64,000 nucleotides of DNA from JAMQKA01 sp043951865 (GCF_043951865.1 NZ_JBINJF010000008.1:1-64000), one strand, 5' to 3'; counted from the first letter of the stretch, positions 17,456-27,032 are shown. Translations and numbers: made by a program. Notes: generated by a model not told the origin, from the sequence alone.

Positions 17456-18295
17456 CTAATGGCACTCTTCATACGGAGTCGTTTTACTGAGAATTCCCAC
17501 CATATAGCCAAGACCGTTTTGCACGTTGGAAAACCCCTCCGGCAGGGTATAGGTCGGATCGTCCAGTGAATCCACCCCCTCCACCCATTCGGGTCCGCCG
17601 GCAGCAACCATTACATACCTACTCTGCACATCCACGTTTTCGGCCACCGGTATCTGGGTTCTTTCACGAATAGCATTCAGCTCGATGGTATGAAAACCAG
17701 AAACGCCTCCATATGCCTGGATTCGGTAGGGAAACCGGTAGAGTTGTTGAGCAGAATAGCGCCATACCGACTGGGCATCTGCCAGCCGCTCGACGCCACG
17801 AATGGACAGGGTAGCCTGGCATCCGTTAAGATGATATCCGATCCTGGGCTTCGGGAAGTCTGGAGGAATGGTGACGGTGACGCTGCTTGTAGCCCCATCC
17901 GGAGATTCGGCCAGCAGTCGGTAGGTGTGCTCCGCCCGGACATCCATCGTGGTCCAGTAATTCCAGTAGTTGTATCCGCCTGTACGTTCGAACAGCGAAT
18001 CCTCCAAAACGGCTGAATGGCCGGTTTCCATTTCTTCAAGTGTCACTACTGCGTCCGGTGCATCCGTGGGGACCTGAAACTCCACTCGAGCAGGTGAAAT
18101 CCGCACCCACTGCGTATCGGCGGAGGCATCCAGGTAGCCGTAAAATGAGAAATGAAACTCATTATTTTCCTTGTAGGGTTCAAAGGTTTGCTCGCATCCG
18201 GCCAAACTTCCACCCCAGAGGCACAAAAGCAGGCCCGAGATCAACGTGCAAAACGAGTTTGCCATGATGGGATTACCAGAAATTTTACCATTCAT
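17456..18295 (-). CDS. DUF4249-like outer-membrane lipoprotein, copy 1
   Basis: The ATG at 18295 follows AGGAAAGAAG. The signal peptide ends in the lipobox LAGC (WGGSLAGCEQTFEPY). It shares ordered blocks with its downstream paralogue at 16539-17402: YGYLDASADTQWVRISPAR, a VTLEEMETGHSAVLEDSLF strand pair, RVERLADAQSVWRY-like segments and GPEWVEGVDSLDDPTYTLPE. The divergence between the copies is high in the loops (LYRFPYRIQAYGGVSGFHTI), suggesting different partner surfaces. It lies 165 bp downstream of the TonB-dependent receptor and is probably co-transcribed with it. Confidence 0.7.
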   Translation of the reverse strand: MNGKISGNPIMANSFCTLISGLLLCLWGGSLAGCEQTFEPYKENNEFHFSFYGYLDASADTQWVRISPARVEFQVPTDAPDAVVTLEEMETGHSAVLEDSLFERTGGYNYWNYWTTMDVRAEHTYRLLAESPDGATSSVTVTIPPDFPKPRIGYHLNGCQATLSIRGVERLADAQSVWRYSAQQLYRFPYRIQAYGGVSGFHTIELNAIRERTQIPVAENVDVQSRYVMVAAGGPEWVEGVDSLDDPTYTLPEGFSNVQNGLGYMVGILSKTTPYEECH

Positions 18296-18460
18296 TTTCA
18301 CTTCTTTCCTGTTAACGCGGTTTTTTAAAAACACAGGAGTGTTGGTCCCTGAGTGCATTCAAAACCGCAGCTTATATCTCATAAATGAGGATTCGAGTGC
18401 GCAAAAATATAAAATCGGGCAAAACAACGGTTTTACAAGACCTCTATGACAAACATGATA

Positions 18461-20728
18461 TCAAGTCCCTACCTTCATTTCCAGCGTAAGATAGGGTAAA
18501 ACCGGCAGCTGATTGATGCGCCGATGGGTATAGACATCGTAATAGAAAATATTGGTCTGGTCATACATATTGACGACTCCTGCCCTCGCATTCAATGTCA
18601 GCCCGGAATCTATGATCCTGAACGCCCGTTCCAGTGACATATCCAGCCGGTGTACGGCGGGCAGCCGGCCCTGATACGGCTTGTCAAGGATTACGCGGCG
18701 CAGCCCCTGGTCTCGAAGCACATCCGGCAGGCGCTCCCTGAAATCCAGGATATCGTCGAATCCCATCGGGCGGGTAAACGGCACGCCGGTACCGAGCTGC
18801 CATCGCACGCCGGCGGTAAAAGAGCCTATATCTGCGCTCACCAGCGCATTCACCTGGTGCCGGCGATCGTGGGGCGGATGATACTGCTGAACCGGCTCAT
18901 CAAACCAGACACTAAAGTGATCCTGCGCGGCTTCATACATCGTCCAGCTAAAACCGTATCCCAGCATGCCGTAGAACCAGCTGTTACTGTACTCCATGCG
19001 CAGGTCACTGCCGTAGACCTCTCCATTGGCCTGGGCCAGGTCTGTCGTAAACCGGGCAATAGTGTTCCAAAGCGGTACCGGCTGGTTGCGCATTTGCTTG
19101 TAATAACCCTCGACCGACCATGTCAGTCCCCGGGCAAGCGACTGCTGCCATCCCAGCGTGGCATGCAGCGCTTCCATCTGCTCTTGTTCTACCGGTGAAG
19201 TCATCCATGCTACAAATACAGAGCTGGCATCCCGCATGTCGCTTATGCCTGTCACCGCCTGGCGATACAGGCCGGCTGCCGCCGTAATTTCTTCCGTTTC
19301 GCGCCCGAACGGTTGCCAGGACATCCTGAAACGGGGTTCCAGGCTTGGGGCGTAATCGCCCGTATACAACGTTATGGCGGCGCCCGGACGGACCGTCAGT
19401 CGTTCACCAATCGGGATATTTGTTTCGAGATGTCCACCAAGGACAAATTGCGAGAGGCTTTCGCTGTTCAACCCCAGAAATTCTTCATCCATATGGTAGT
19501 TGAGGCGCTTTAACCGGGAAAAAAAACCGTAATCAACCCGGATATCGCCAATATATTGACGAAGGTTCATATCCAGGTTTACCCGCCAGATATCTGAAGA
19601 ATATCCAGACGATTCCTCATCGATCCTGGAATTGGAAAAATAGGACAGGTTGACATTTGTCTGCATGAGTGTTCGGGAGTCCGGGGGCAGGGCTATACAG
19701 TTCCCCCCCAAAATAAAATTCCGCCATTTTATACTGTCATTCACCTCAAAATCCATGCGGCCGCGGTCGTAGGTATTCATGACCATTGCAGAGCAGCGGT
19801 CATCATTGCCGGTGAAGCTGGTTTTAAGCAGCTGGCTGCCGAATTTGAGCGGCTGCCTCTCTACCGGAAGCCAGCTGCTCGCCTGTTCGATAAACGAATT
19901 TCTGGCCGAAAACATCCAGGATGATTTTCCTTCCTGGATCGGGCCTTCTGCAAACACTTCGCCGGCAAACGGACTCACAGAACCCGACCCTGAGAAGTTG
20001 TACCGGTCGCCATGCCGCATCTGGATATCCATGACCGATGAGACCCGGCTGTTGTAGCGGGGACCAAATCCCCCGGCGTAAAAATCGACTCCCGAGATCA
20101 GATCTTCCGGGAAGGGAGAAAAGAATCCCACAATATGGGTGGGGCGGTAGACGATCGCTCCATCCAGCAGCACCAGGTTTTGAGTAGGCGTTCCCCCGCG
20201 AATAAACACCTGTCCCCCGCGATCGCCCATCGACACAACGCCCGGCAACGTCTGAAGATAGGTGGCAAGGTCACCGGCAGCAGGACTGGGCACCCGGCTC
20301 AATTCAACCGGGGTAATGCGCTGGCGCCCCTCCTGTTTCCATACGGCCCCGGTGGTTTGCTCCACCACCACTTCCTCGAGCTGGGCGTCATCCGGCTGTA
20401 GCGATACATTAACAGTCCTGTTTTCCCCCTCATCCAAATCCAGGGTGTCGGTATAGGGTCGGTACCCGATATAACTAATGCGCAGTGAATAGGTGCCCGG
20501 TTCTATCGAACTGATGCGGTAGAATCCATCGCCGTCAGCCGCAGCCCCCATGAACTTCTCTCCGGCAACAGGTTTTAACACCACGTTAGCCCCGTAGAGC
20601 GGCTGGCCGGTGGAATTATCAGAAATAATTCCCTGCATTGCCGCATCCTGGGCCTGAGCTTTTGATACTACCAGAAATGCGTAGATGGAAATGAAGGACA
20701 GAAGTATCAGTCGCTTATCATAAAACAT
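18461..20728 (-). CDS. TonB-dependent receptor with carboxypeptidase-regulatory-like domain
   Basis: About 755 residues. The ATG at 20728 (MFYDKRLILLSFISIYAFLV) is preferred to a TTG 10 codons upstream. A signal peptide ends at AQAQ. A CarboxypepD_reg-like domain follows (GIISDNSTGQPLYGANVVLK to LRISYIGYRPYTDTLDL). The plug domain has the RVPSPAAGDLATYLQTLPGV and GGTPTQNLVLLDGAIVY blocks, then a 22-strand-type barrel ends near PVLPYLTLEMKVGT. Such receptors import large or scarce ligands across the outer membrane using TonB energy. The two lipoproteins downstream are probable partners; no ligand is implied by the context. Confidence 0.93.
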   Translation of the reverse strand: MFYDKRLILLSFISIYAFLVVSKAQAQDAAMQGIISDNSTGQPLYGANVVLKPVAGEKFMGAAADGDGFYRISSIEPGTYSLRISYIGYRPYTDTLDLDEGENRTVNVSLQPDDAQLEEVVVEQTTGAVWKQEGRQRITPVELSRVPSPAAGDLATYLQTLPGVVSMGDRGGQVFIRGGTPTQNLVLLDGAIVYRPTHIVGFFSPFPEDLISGVDFYAGGFGPRYNSRVSSVMDIQMRHGDRYNFSGSGSVSPFAGEVFAEGPIQEGKSSWMFSARNSFIEQASSWLPVERQPLKFGSQLLKTSFTGNDDRCSAMVMNTYDRGRMDFEVNDSIKWRNFILGGNCIALPPDSRTLMQTNVNLSYFSNSRIDEESSGYSSDIWRVNLDMNLRQYIGDIRVDYGFFSRLKRLNYHMDEEFLGLNSESLSQFVLGGHLETNIPIGERLTVRPGAAITLYTGDYAPSLEPRFRMSWQPFGRETEEITAAAGLYRQAVTGISDMRDASSVFVAWMTSPVEQEQMEALHATLGWQQSLARGLTWSVEGYYKQMRNQPVPLWNTIARFTTDLAQANGEVYGSDLRMEYSNSWFYGMLGYGFSWTMYEAAQDHFSVWFDEPVQQYHPPHDRRHQVNALVSADIGSFTAGVRWQLGTGVPFTRPMGFDDILDFRERLPDVLRDQGLRRVILDKPYQGRLPAVHRLDMSLERAFRIIDSGLTLNARAGVVNMYDQTNIFYYDVYTHRRINQLPVLPYLTLEMKVGT

Positions 20729-21149
20729 AAACGGTTTCTTTTGATCTGAATTTATCAAAATTATCCGGGTAGGTTACCTGATGAATGATCAATGGGATTA
20801 TCTCCTGGACAGGCAGGCAGCAGTTGATTTATGTTAAGGCAGCTCTTGAAAATGATCCTTTGCGTTTTACGCCCAAACAGGCAACCGCGTCCGCCTTTAC
20901 CCCACATTTGAGAAATTCTGAATAAAAATATAAACCAAGTACACCATTAAAAAAATCTCATAAGGGTTTGCCCGATCCCACATAAGCCTGTTTGTACAAT
21001 AGCCATTTTCTCTGTCAGCAGGAATAAATTTGTTCGAATTATTCACCGAGGAATTAGCCCGATATAGTACGGGAAAAGATTATCCATTCTAAAATCACAA
21101 ACAACCACTCACGTCTCACGTTTGACGTCTGACGTCTCCCCCTCACATC
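20729..21149. promoter_or_regulatory. Spacer between uvrA and the TonB receptor
   Basis: About 420 bp with no gene. It must hold the promoter of the receptor operon on the minus strand. Near 21111-21138 there is a tandem-like run of ACGTCTCACG and TTGACGTCTGACGTCTC (repeated GACGTCT/ACGTCTCAC units) just beyond the uvrA stop. I see no strong intrinsic terminator. Confidence 0.35.
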
Positions 21150-23960
21150 CTACAACATCTCTTTCAGATATTTGCCCGTGTAGCTCTCCTCGATCCCGGC
21201 AATCTCCTCCGGCGTACCAGTACCCACAATCTGTCCCCCCGCAAAGCCGCCTTCTGGACCAATATCGATAATGTGGTCGGCGCTCTTGATAACGTCCAGG
21301 TTGTGCTCAATGATGATAACGGTGTGCCCCTCATCCACCAGGCGGTTGAAAGAATCCAGCAGGTTGTTGATATCCTCAAAATGGAGACCGGTGGTAGGCT
21401 CATCAAAGAAATAGAGCGTGTGATCGCCTGCGCTCTTGGAAAGAAATTTGGCCAGCTTTACACGCTGTGCCTCTCCGCCGGAAAGTGTTGGAGCGCTTTG
21501 TCCCAATTTCAGGTAGCCGAGTCCCACGTCCTCCAGCGGCTGCAGCCGGTTGGTGATGGAGGGTTCATCCACAAAAAACTCGATCGCTTCGGAGACCGAC
21601 ATCTCCAGCACGTCGTGAATATTCTTGCCGCGGTACTTTACACCCAGCACATCTTTCCTGTAGCGTTTCCCGTTGCAAGTTTCACAGGTAAGCTCAATAT
21701 CCGCCATAAACTGCATTTCGATCGTCTGCACCCCTTCGCCCTCGCAGGTCTCACAGCGCCCGCCCGGTACGTTGAAGGAGAAATGGCCCGGTTCGTAACC
21801 CATCAGCTTGGACTGCCGGGTATTGGAGAAAAGATCCCGCACCCCGTCAAATGCCTTGGTATAAGTGGCGGGATTAGAGCGCGAAGAGCGCCCGATCGGC
21901 GACTGGTCGACCATCTCCACCGAATCGATATGGTTAAGCCCCTTGATCGCCTTGTGGCGGCCCACTTTGTCGTTGTAGGTACCCAGCTGTTTTTGGATAC
22001 CGGCATAGAGCGTATCGTGCACCAGCGTTGACTTGCCGGAACCGCTGACCCCTGTAACACAGATAAACTTGCCAAGCGGGAACTCCACCTCCAGGCTCTT
22101 CAGGTTATGCTCACTGGCCCCTTGCAGCACGATGGCGTTTCCGGTGCCCTTCCTGCGCTTTTCGGGGACCGGGATCTCCTTGCGTCCACTAACATACTTG
22201 CCGGTCAGGGTTTTGGCTTTTTTCAGCTCGTCATATGGACCTTCAAATACCACTTCACCGCCGTGTACCCCGGCAAAGGGACCTATATCGATGATATTGT
22301 CGGCGGCCTCGATCATGGCGGGGTCGTGCTCTACCACCAGCACCGTGTTTCCGATATCGCGGAGCGATTTCAGGATGTTGATCAGGCGGTCGTTGTCGCG
22401 CGGGTGCAGCCCGATGGTGGGCTCGTCCAACACGTAGAGGCTGCCGATCAGCGAGCTGCCCAGCGAGTTGGCCAGGCTTATCCGCTGCGACTCCCCGCCG
22501 CTGAGCGTGTTGGCCAGCCGGTTCAGGGTGAGGTAGTCGAGTCCCACCTCATCGAGATATTTCAGGCGCTTCCGAATTTCATACAAAATCTGCTCGGCCA
22601 CCTCTTTCTCAAATTCAGTCAGCTCCAGCTCCTCGAAGAATTCCCGGGCATGCCCGATGGTGAGCTCGGCAATCTCCCCGATATGTTTGCCCGCCACCTT
22701 CACGTACAAACCGTCGGGCCGCACGCGGTACCCTTCACAATCGGGACAGCGGCTGTAGCCCCGGTAGCGCGAGTAAAATACCCGCATGTGCACTTTGTAG
22801 GACTGACTTTTGACATCCTCAAAAAACTCATTCAGCCCCTTGTATTCATCCTTGCCGTTCCAGATGATATCCTTCATCTCTTTGGAAAGCTCGTTGTAGG
22901 AAGTATCGATCGGCAGGCCGTAACGGGCGGAAACCTTGATCAGGTCGCGCAGGTGTTTGCTGAATTTTTGTCCGCTGTAGGGAGCAATAGCCCCGTCACG
23001 GATTGTTTTTTCCGGATCGGGAATAACCAGGTCCTCGTCAATGCCCGCCACGCGCCCGAATCCCTCGCACTTGTCGCAGGCACCATACGGGTTGTTGAAG
23101 GAGAACATCTGGGGCGTAGGCTCCTCGAACTCCATGCCGTCCATCTCAAATCGCTCGCTGAAGTTGAGCTCTTCACCGTTGCGTATCTTGATTGAGCAGC
23201 GCCCCCGCCCCTCATGAAACGCGGTCTCCAGGGAACCCGCGATGCGACTCCGGGTATCCTCATCCTTCTTCACTGCCAGCCGATCTACCAGCACACGGTA
23301 CTCATCTGCATTCATCTTGTCAGGATTGACTTCATCGACGGTCAAATCCAGCAACTCTTCATCCTGCATGTGCAGCAGGCGGGTAAATCCCTTCTCCTTC
23401 AGCACCTTCAGCTCGTCATTCAGTTTTTTCTTCTCGTGGTGGGGGATCGGGAACAGCACGTAAAACCGGGTACCCTCCTCAAACCGGCCGAGCAGCTCTT
23501 CGATTACGGTCTTGGTGGAATCCTTCTTTACCTCGCGGCCCGATTTCGGTGAAATTGTGCGGCCGATACGCCCCCAAAGCAGGCGCATGTAGTCATAAAT
23601 TTCGGTAGTGGTACCCACCGTGGAGCGCGGATTGGAGGAGGTGGTTTTCTGCTGAATGGCCATAGCCGGCGAAATCCCCTGCATGAAATCCACATCCGGC
23701 TTGTCCATGCGCTCCAGGAACTGCCGGGCATAGCTTGAAAGGCTTTCTACATATCGGCGCTGACCTTCAGCATAAATAGTGTCAAAGGCCAGGCTGGATT
23801 TCCCGGAACCCGATACGCCGGTCACCACGGTCATCTTGTTCCGGGGAATCTCAATATCGATATTTTTCAGATTGTGAACACGGGCGCCTTTAACAATAAT
23901 GGGGCGGTCGCCGCTTTTCGTTGACTTCTGCTCTTTAGCTGCAGCTTGGGATCGGGACAT
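21150..23960 (-). CDS. uvrA: Excinuclease ABC subunit A
   Basis: UvrA scans DNA for lesions and loads UvrB in nucleotide excision repair. The protein has 936 residues and starts at ATG 23960. The first ATPase has Walker A GVSGSGKSS (48-56). A zinc module follows with CDKC and CPDC pairs and then a signature LSGGESQRI. The second ATPase has GVSGSGKST (near residue 640), the second zinc module with CETCEGEG and CETCNGKRY, and LSGGEAQRVKL. All ATPase and zinc motifs are intact. No linked uvrB or uvrC; the gene is probably monocistronic. Confidence 0.98.
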   Translation of the reverse strand: MSRSQAAAKEQKSTKSGDRPIIVKGARVHNLKNIDIEIPRNKMTVVTGVSGSGKSSLAFDTIYAEGQRRYVESLSSYARQFLERMDKPDVDFMQGISPAMAIQQKTTSSNPRSTVGTTTEIYDYMRLLWGRIGRTISPKSGREVKKDSTKTVIEELLGRFEEGTRFYVLFPIPHHEKKKLNDELKVLKEKGFTRLLHMQDEELLDLTVDEVNPDKMNADEYRVLVDRLAVKKDEDTRSRIAGSLETAFHEGRGRCSIKIRNGEELNFSERFEMDGMEFEEPTPQMFSFNNPYGACDKCEGFGRVAGIDEDLVIPDPEKTIRDGAIAPYSGQKFSKHLRDLIKVSARYGLPIDTSYNELSKEMKDIIWNGKDEYKGLNEFFEDVKSQSYKVHMRVFYSRYRGYSRCPDCEGYRVRPDGLYVKVAGKHIGEIAELTIGHAREFFEELELTEFEKEVAEQILYEIRKRLKYLDEVGLDYLTLNRLANTLSGGESQRISLANSLGSSLIGSLYVLDEPTIGLHPRDNDRLINILKSLRDIGNTVLVVEHDPAMIEAADNIIDIGPFAGVHGGEVVFEGPYDELKKAKTLTGKYVSGRKEIPVPEKRRKGTGNAIVLQGASEHNLKSLEVEFPLGKFICVTGVSGSGKSTLVHDTLYAGIQKQLGTYNDKVGRHKAIKGLNHIDSVEMVDQSPIGRSSRSNPATYTKAFDGVRDLFSNTRQSKLMGYEPGHFSFNVPGGRCETCEGEGVQTIEMQFMADIELTCETCNGKRYRKDVLGVKYRGKNIHDVLEMSVSEAIEFFVDEPSITNRLQPLEDVGLGYLKLGQSAPTLSGGEAQRVKLAKFLSKSAGDHTLYFFDEPTTGLHFEDINNLLDSFNRLVDEGHTVIIIEHNLDVIKSADHIIDIGPEGGFAGGQIVGTGTPEEIAGIEESYTGKYLKEML

Positions 23961-24306
23961 TCAGTAGTGTAATTTTGACATTTAAATAAACAGGTGAATA
24001 TACGAAATTAAGACAAGAAGATTATGAACTGATTGCCATTTAAATAATCACCGCCCATTCAAGGGAGCGGTTTAAATCCGCGTTCATCGTGAACACCAGC
24101 CTTAAGTATATAAGCCGTCTGTGTCAGAGGCCATTCAAAACCGGTTAACGAAGAACTGGCGGTGTATCGTTCTGTGGATTCGATTTCCAGCTCTCCTCTG
24201 CCCTTAAATATTGCTCAACGAATAGTGCTAAAACCGGGAAGCGGTGATCTTTTCACCCAAGGATATTCGAGCACGATAAAAATATTACAAACAATTAATA
24301 TTCATT

Positions 24307-24361
24307 AGTTTTTTTTAATATTTATTTGTAATATAATTTTGCGCGTTAAAAAAAACGCGCA
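24307..24361 (+). promoter_or_regulatory. Candidate Bacteroidota-type promoter with start-site hairpin
   Basis: TAATTTTG (24334-24341) matches the TAnnTTTG -7 consensus of Bacteroidota sigma factors, inside a very AT-rich tract. It is followed at once by a perfect 8-bp inverted repeat, TGCGCGTT and AACGCGCA (24340-24361, 6-nt loop). The upstream TTTG element is weak. It could drive the small gene at 24576 with a long leader (about 230 nt). The rest of the 23961-24575 gap shows no gene. Confidence 0.35.
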
Positions 24362-24575
24362 TATAATCTACAGGCGATGATTACCTCATGAGAGGTTTGT
24401 AAAACAAGCGGTCATTTTTGCGTTGAGCAAAGCAGTCTTTCGATCACAATCCCATACTTGAAAATTGCTTTGCAGGCCGCCCTTACAACTACAGACGAGA
24501 ATTTCCAACGGCATCAACATATCATCTGCAGTATTTATAGCTAACTGGCTTTACAACGGAAGAACAGGCTGAATT

Positions 24576-24920
24576 ATGAATAAATGTGGCAATTATCGGG
24601 ACTACTATTCAACCGACAGATACAGAGGGTTCTACAGGTTGCATAAATCCGGGAATGGTTTTTCCAGGTTTATCCATCTGGCATTCTCTGATGGAGAGAA
24701 CATCATCGTTACAACCGGTGTTTACATTGAAGAAGCCATGGCCAAAGCCTTTCAGACAATTGACAAATTTCACTTGCAGCAGAAGCGTAAAAAAGAGCAG
24801 CAGATGGCGCAACTCTCTTCTGAACAAGTACTGCCTGGTGTCAGAAAAAAGCGTACCACCAAGCCCGCCGGCTCATATTTTCGCGATTCAGCTATTCCAT
24901 CCCTCGCAGGGTACCAGTAA
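24576..24920 (+). CDS. Hypothetical small basic protein (114 aa)
   Basis: No family recognised. The ATG follows AGGCTG at a suitable distance. The N-terminal 60 residues (MNKCGNYRDYYSTDRYRGFY to HLAFSDGENIIVTTG) look like a small beta-rich domain with many Tyr and Arg. A helix with an AMAKAFQTIDKFH core and a Lys/Gln-rich stretch (QQKRKKEQQMAQ) follows, then a flexible basic tail. A longer frame overlapping it in another register (24586-25095) is poorer in composition and is taken as the shadow. The gene stands alone between repeats, downstream of an AT-rich putative promoter. Confidence 0.5.
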   Translation: MNKCGNYRDYYSTDRYRGFYRLHKSGNGFSRFIHLAFSDGENIIVTTGVYIEEAMAKAFQTIDKFHLQQKRKKEQQMAQLSSEQVLPGVRKKRTTKPAGSYFRDSAIPSLAGYQ

Positions 24921-24937
24921 ACAGTTATCCAATCTTG

Positions 24938-24985
24938 AGTTTTTGGATCAAGCCAAATGGAACACCTCTTTTTTTAAAAATGCTA
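24938..24985 (+). repeat. Dispersed repeat B, copy B3
   Basis: TTTTTGGATCAAGCCAAATG followed by GAACACCTC matches copy B1 near 1915-1945 with few changes. It lies just after the small gene and is followed near 25088-25125 by a short fragment of repeat C (ACAAATAACCAAACTTCGCC). The remaining bases to 25354 hold the apbC leader. Confidence 0.45.
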
Positions 24986-25354
24986 CTATTTTCTTGTTGG
25001 GCTTTCTGATCATTTTGTGCACGGCCAAAAACAAACTAAAAAAAATGCCGTCAAATTTTGGTTATCGACTATTGGTGTATTCGAATAACGGATAACCAGT
25101 CCACAAATAACCAAACTTCGCCTCCGGTTACTGCAGAAATCCCAACATATAGGCGATGTGTAAATACCTGCAAATCTTGCCTTCCTCCTCGGCAGGTAGG
25201 CCCTTATTGGTCATAGATGGATCGTTGACGATTGATCGAATTTAATCGTGGAGCACATCAAGACACGTATAAAAAGTCGAAACACGGCGTTTAGCATCTC
25301 GGGTAAAATCCTTATCTTTACGGGCTTTAAAGAAAACTTTGTAAATGACAGTTT

Positions 25355-26539
25355 ATGGCTATCAACAAACAGCAGGTACGTACGGCGTTAACGCATGTCA
25401 TCCATCCGAAATATGGAAAAGACCTCATCACCCTCGATCTTGTTCAGGACCTGATTGTCCAGGATAAATTTGTGACCTTTACGATCGATTTGCCCGAAAA
25501 AACCCCGGAGCTGGATACCAGGCTCAAGCAGATGTGCGAGGAGACGCTCCACAAGTATGTAGACAACGACCTGGTGCTGGACATCCAGACGGCGGTCAAC
25601 CTCTCCAAGAAACGCGCGCTCGAAGGAGATGAAGAGGATGGCGGAGAACCGGCTTTTCCCGGCCAGGGACATCGAGAAAAAAAGCAGCAACAATCCACGC
25701 AACAGCCGCAGGGGGAGGAAGAACTGCTGCCCGGGGTCGAAAATATCATTGCAGTGGCTTCAGGCAAAGGGGGCGTGGGGAAATCCACCGTGGCCGTCAA
25801 CCTGGCGTGCGGACTGGCCCGTACCGGGGCCAAAGTGGGCTTGCTGGATACCGATATTTACGGGCCCAGCATCCCGACGATGATGGACACTCACGAACGA
25901 CCCAATATTACTACCCAAAAAAAGCTGATTCCACTTGAAAAATATGGCGTCAAGTTTGTTTCAATGGGATTGCTGGTCGATCCCGACCAGGCGATGATCT
26001 GGCGCGGACCGATGGTCACCAGTGCCGTCAAACAGTTTATGCAGGAAGTGGTCTGGGGCGATCTCGATTACCTCGTACTCGATCTGCCTCCCGGAACCGG
26101 GGATATCCAGCTTACGATTGTTCAAACGGTGCCCCTGACGGGATCTATCGTCGTATCCACCCCGCAGAATGTAGCGCTCGACGACGCCCGCAAAGGGGTG
26201 GCGATGTTTAAAAAAGTAAGTGTCCCGGTTCTCGGCATCGTCGAAAACATGGCCTACTTTGTTCCCCCGGACATGCCCGACAAGAAGTACCATATTTTTG
26301 GCAAACACGGGGCCCGCAAGCTTGCTGAGCGGATGGGGATCAACTTCCTGGGTGAAATTCCCCTGGAGCAGTCGGTTCGCGAGAGTGGCGACAGCGGCAA
26401 GCCTATTGTGTTGCAGGATGTGGAATCCAGGTCGGCTCAGGCTTTTATCGAACTTTCAAACAACACCATACAGCAGCTGGCCATCCGCAACAAGGAGCAG
26501 CCGGCCACTGAGAAAATCGATATCAAGATCAAACCCTAG
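25355..26539 (+). CDS. apbC: Mrp/NBP35-family iron-sulfur cluster carrier ATPase
   Basis: 394 residues. The N-terminal MIP18/DUF59-type domain (1-85) is followed by a Gln-rich linker (about 100-122). The deviant Walker A P-loop ASGKGGVGKST (from 135) includes the signature lysine of the MinD/Mrp class. DTDIYGPSIPTMM and LDLPPGTGDIQLTI complete the nucleotide site. The family delivers Fe-S clusters to apoproteins. The C-terminal CxxC that bridges a cluster in most Mrp proteins is missing: the segment reads ENMAYFVPPDMPDKKYHIFG with no Cys. This is common in Bacteroidota relatives, but it means cluster binding must use other residues. Start ATG 25355. Confidence 0.93.
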   Translation: MAINKQQVRTALTHVIHPKYGKDLITLDLVQDLIVQDKFVTFTIDLPEKTPELDTRLKQMCEETLHKYVDNDLVLDIQTAVNLSKKRALEGDEEDGGEPAFPGQGHREKKQQQSTQQPQGEEELLPGVENIIAVASGKGGVGKSTVAVNLACGLARTGAKVGLLDTDIYGPSIPTMMDTHERPNITTQKKLIPLEKYGVKFVSMGLLVDPDQAMIWRGPMVTSAVKQFMQEVVWGDLDYLVLDLPPGTGDIQLTIVQTVPLTGSIVVSTPQNVALDDARKGVAMFKKVSVPVLGIVENMAYFVPPDMPDKKYHIFGKHGARKLAERMGINFLGEIPLEQSVRESGDSGKPIVLQDVESRSAQAFIELSNNTIQQLAIRNKEQPATEKIDIKIKP

Positions 26540-26547
26540 AAAATAGC

Positions 26548-26625
26548 GAACCGCAGAACAAGGAATTTCGAATAAGGAGCCTATCCTTCTGCATTCGATA
26601 TTCCTTGTTCAATATTCTGTGGTTC
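26548..26625. terminator. Long imperfect inverted repeat between convergent genes
   Basis: GAACCGCAGAACAAGGAATT (from 26548) with the TCGAAT that follows pairs with ATTCGATATTCCTTGTTC and then CTGTGGTTC (to 26625). A few unpaired bases separate the two parts of the right arm. It fills the spacer between apbC (+) and the VOC gene (-), so it can end both transcripts. The palindrome core (GAACCGCAGAA/TTCTGTGGTTC) resembles a repeat widely seen in Bacteroidota spacers. Confidence 0.6.
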
Positions 26626-26630
26626 TACAA

Positions 26631-27032
26631 TCATTTCATGGCGTGCAGGGCCACGCGGTTGCCTTCGGTGTCCTCAAAAATAGCCATGTACCCATATTCT
26701 TCGGATATCTGGGTTTTCGGACGAAGTATTTTTCCCCCGTGCTTCTCAATCCGGTCGACAACGGACTGCAGGCGGGGCTCGGCATTCAGGTAGATCAACG
26801 AACCCTCGTGGCTCGGGATATAAAACTCTTTTCCTTCGCAAAGGGCACCTCCCATCCCTCCATCCTCTACGGGGAACATCGCCATCTTGAAATCATCACC
26901 CATCTCCATATCGATCAGTTCCACTTCAAAGATTCCCTCATAAAACTTCTTCGCCCGGCTCAATTTTTTGACCGGTATCTCAAACCACGTGGCTGCGGTT
27001 TTCATTGTGTTCTTCATCGTCTTGGGTACCAT
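26631..27032 (-). CDS. VOC-family (glyoxalase/bleomycin-resistance-like) protein
   Basis: 133 residues. The ATG at 27032 is preceded by GGAGGG, a strong site; a TTG 4 codons upstream is ignored. The fold is a single pair of beta-alpha-beta-beta-beta units: TWFEIPVKKLSRAKKFYEGI opens the first and GSLIYLNAEPRLQSVVDRIEKHG the second. It ends FEDTEGNRVALHAMK, the usual DP/E-GN-x-(I/V)-x-L close. The metal ligands are not certain and the substrate is unknown. Related small VOC proteins act as enzymes or as resistance proteins. It is convergent with apbC and followed upstream by a separate dehydrogenase gene. Confidence 0.85.
   Translation of the reverse strand: MVPKTMKNTMKTAATWFEIPVKKLSRAKKFYEGIFEVELIDMEMGDDFKMAMFPVEDGGMGGALCEGKEFYIPSHEGSLIYLNAEPRLQSVVDRIEKHGGKILRPKTQISEEYGYMAIFEDTEGNRVALHAMK

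Noticed and set aside
21111..21138. ACGTCTCACG/GACGTCT run as a small direct-repeat array
   Set aside because: Only about two imperfect units; too short for an array and more likely a remnant of a common spacer repeat.
24586..25095. Longer frame overlapping the 114-residue gene in another phase
   Set aside because: It runs into repeat B and a spacer, and its composition is worse; the 24576 frame has the better start and sequence.
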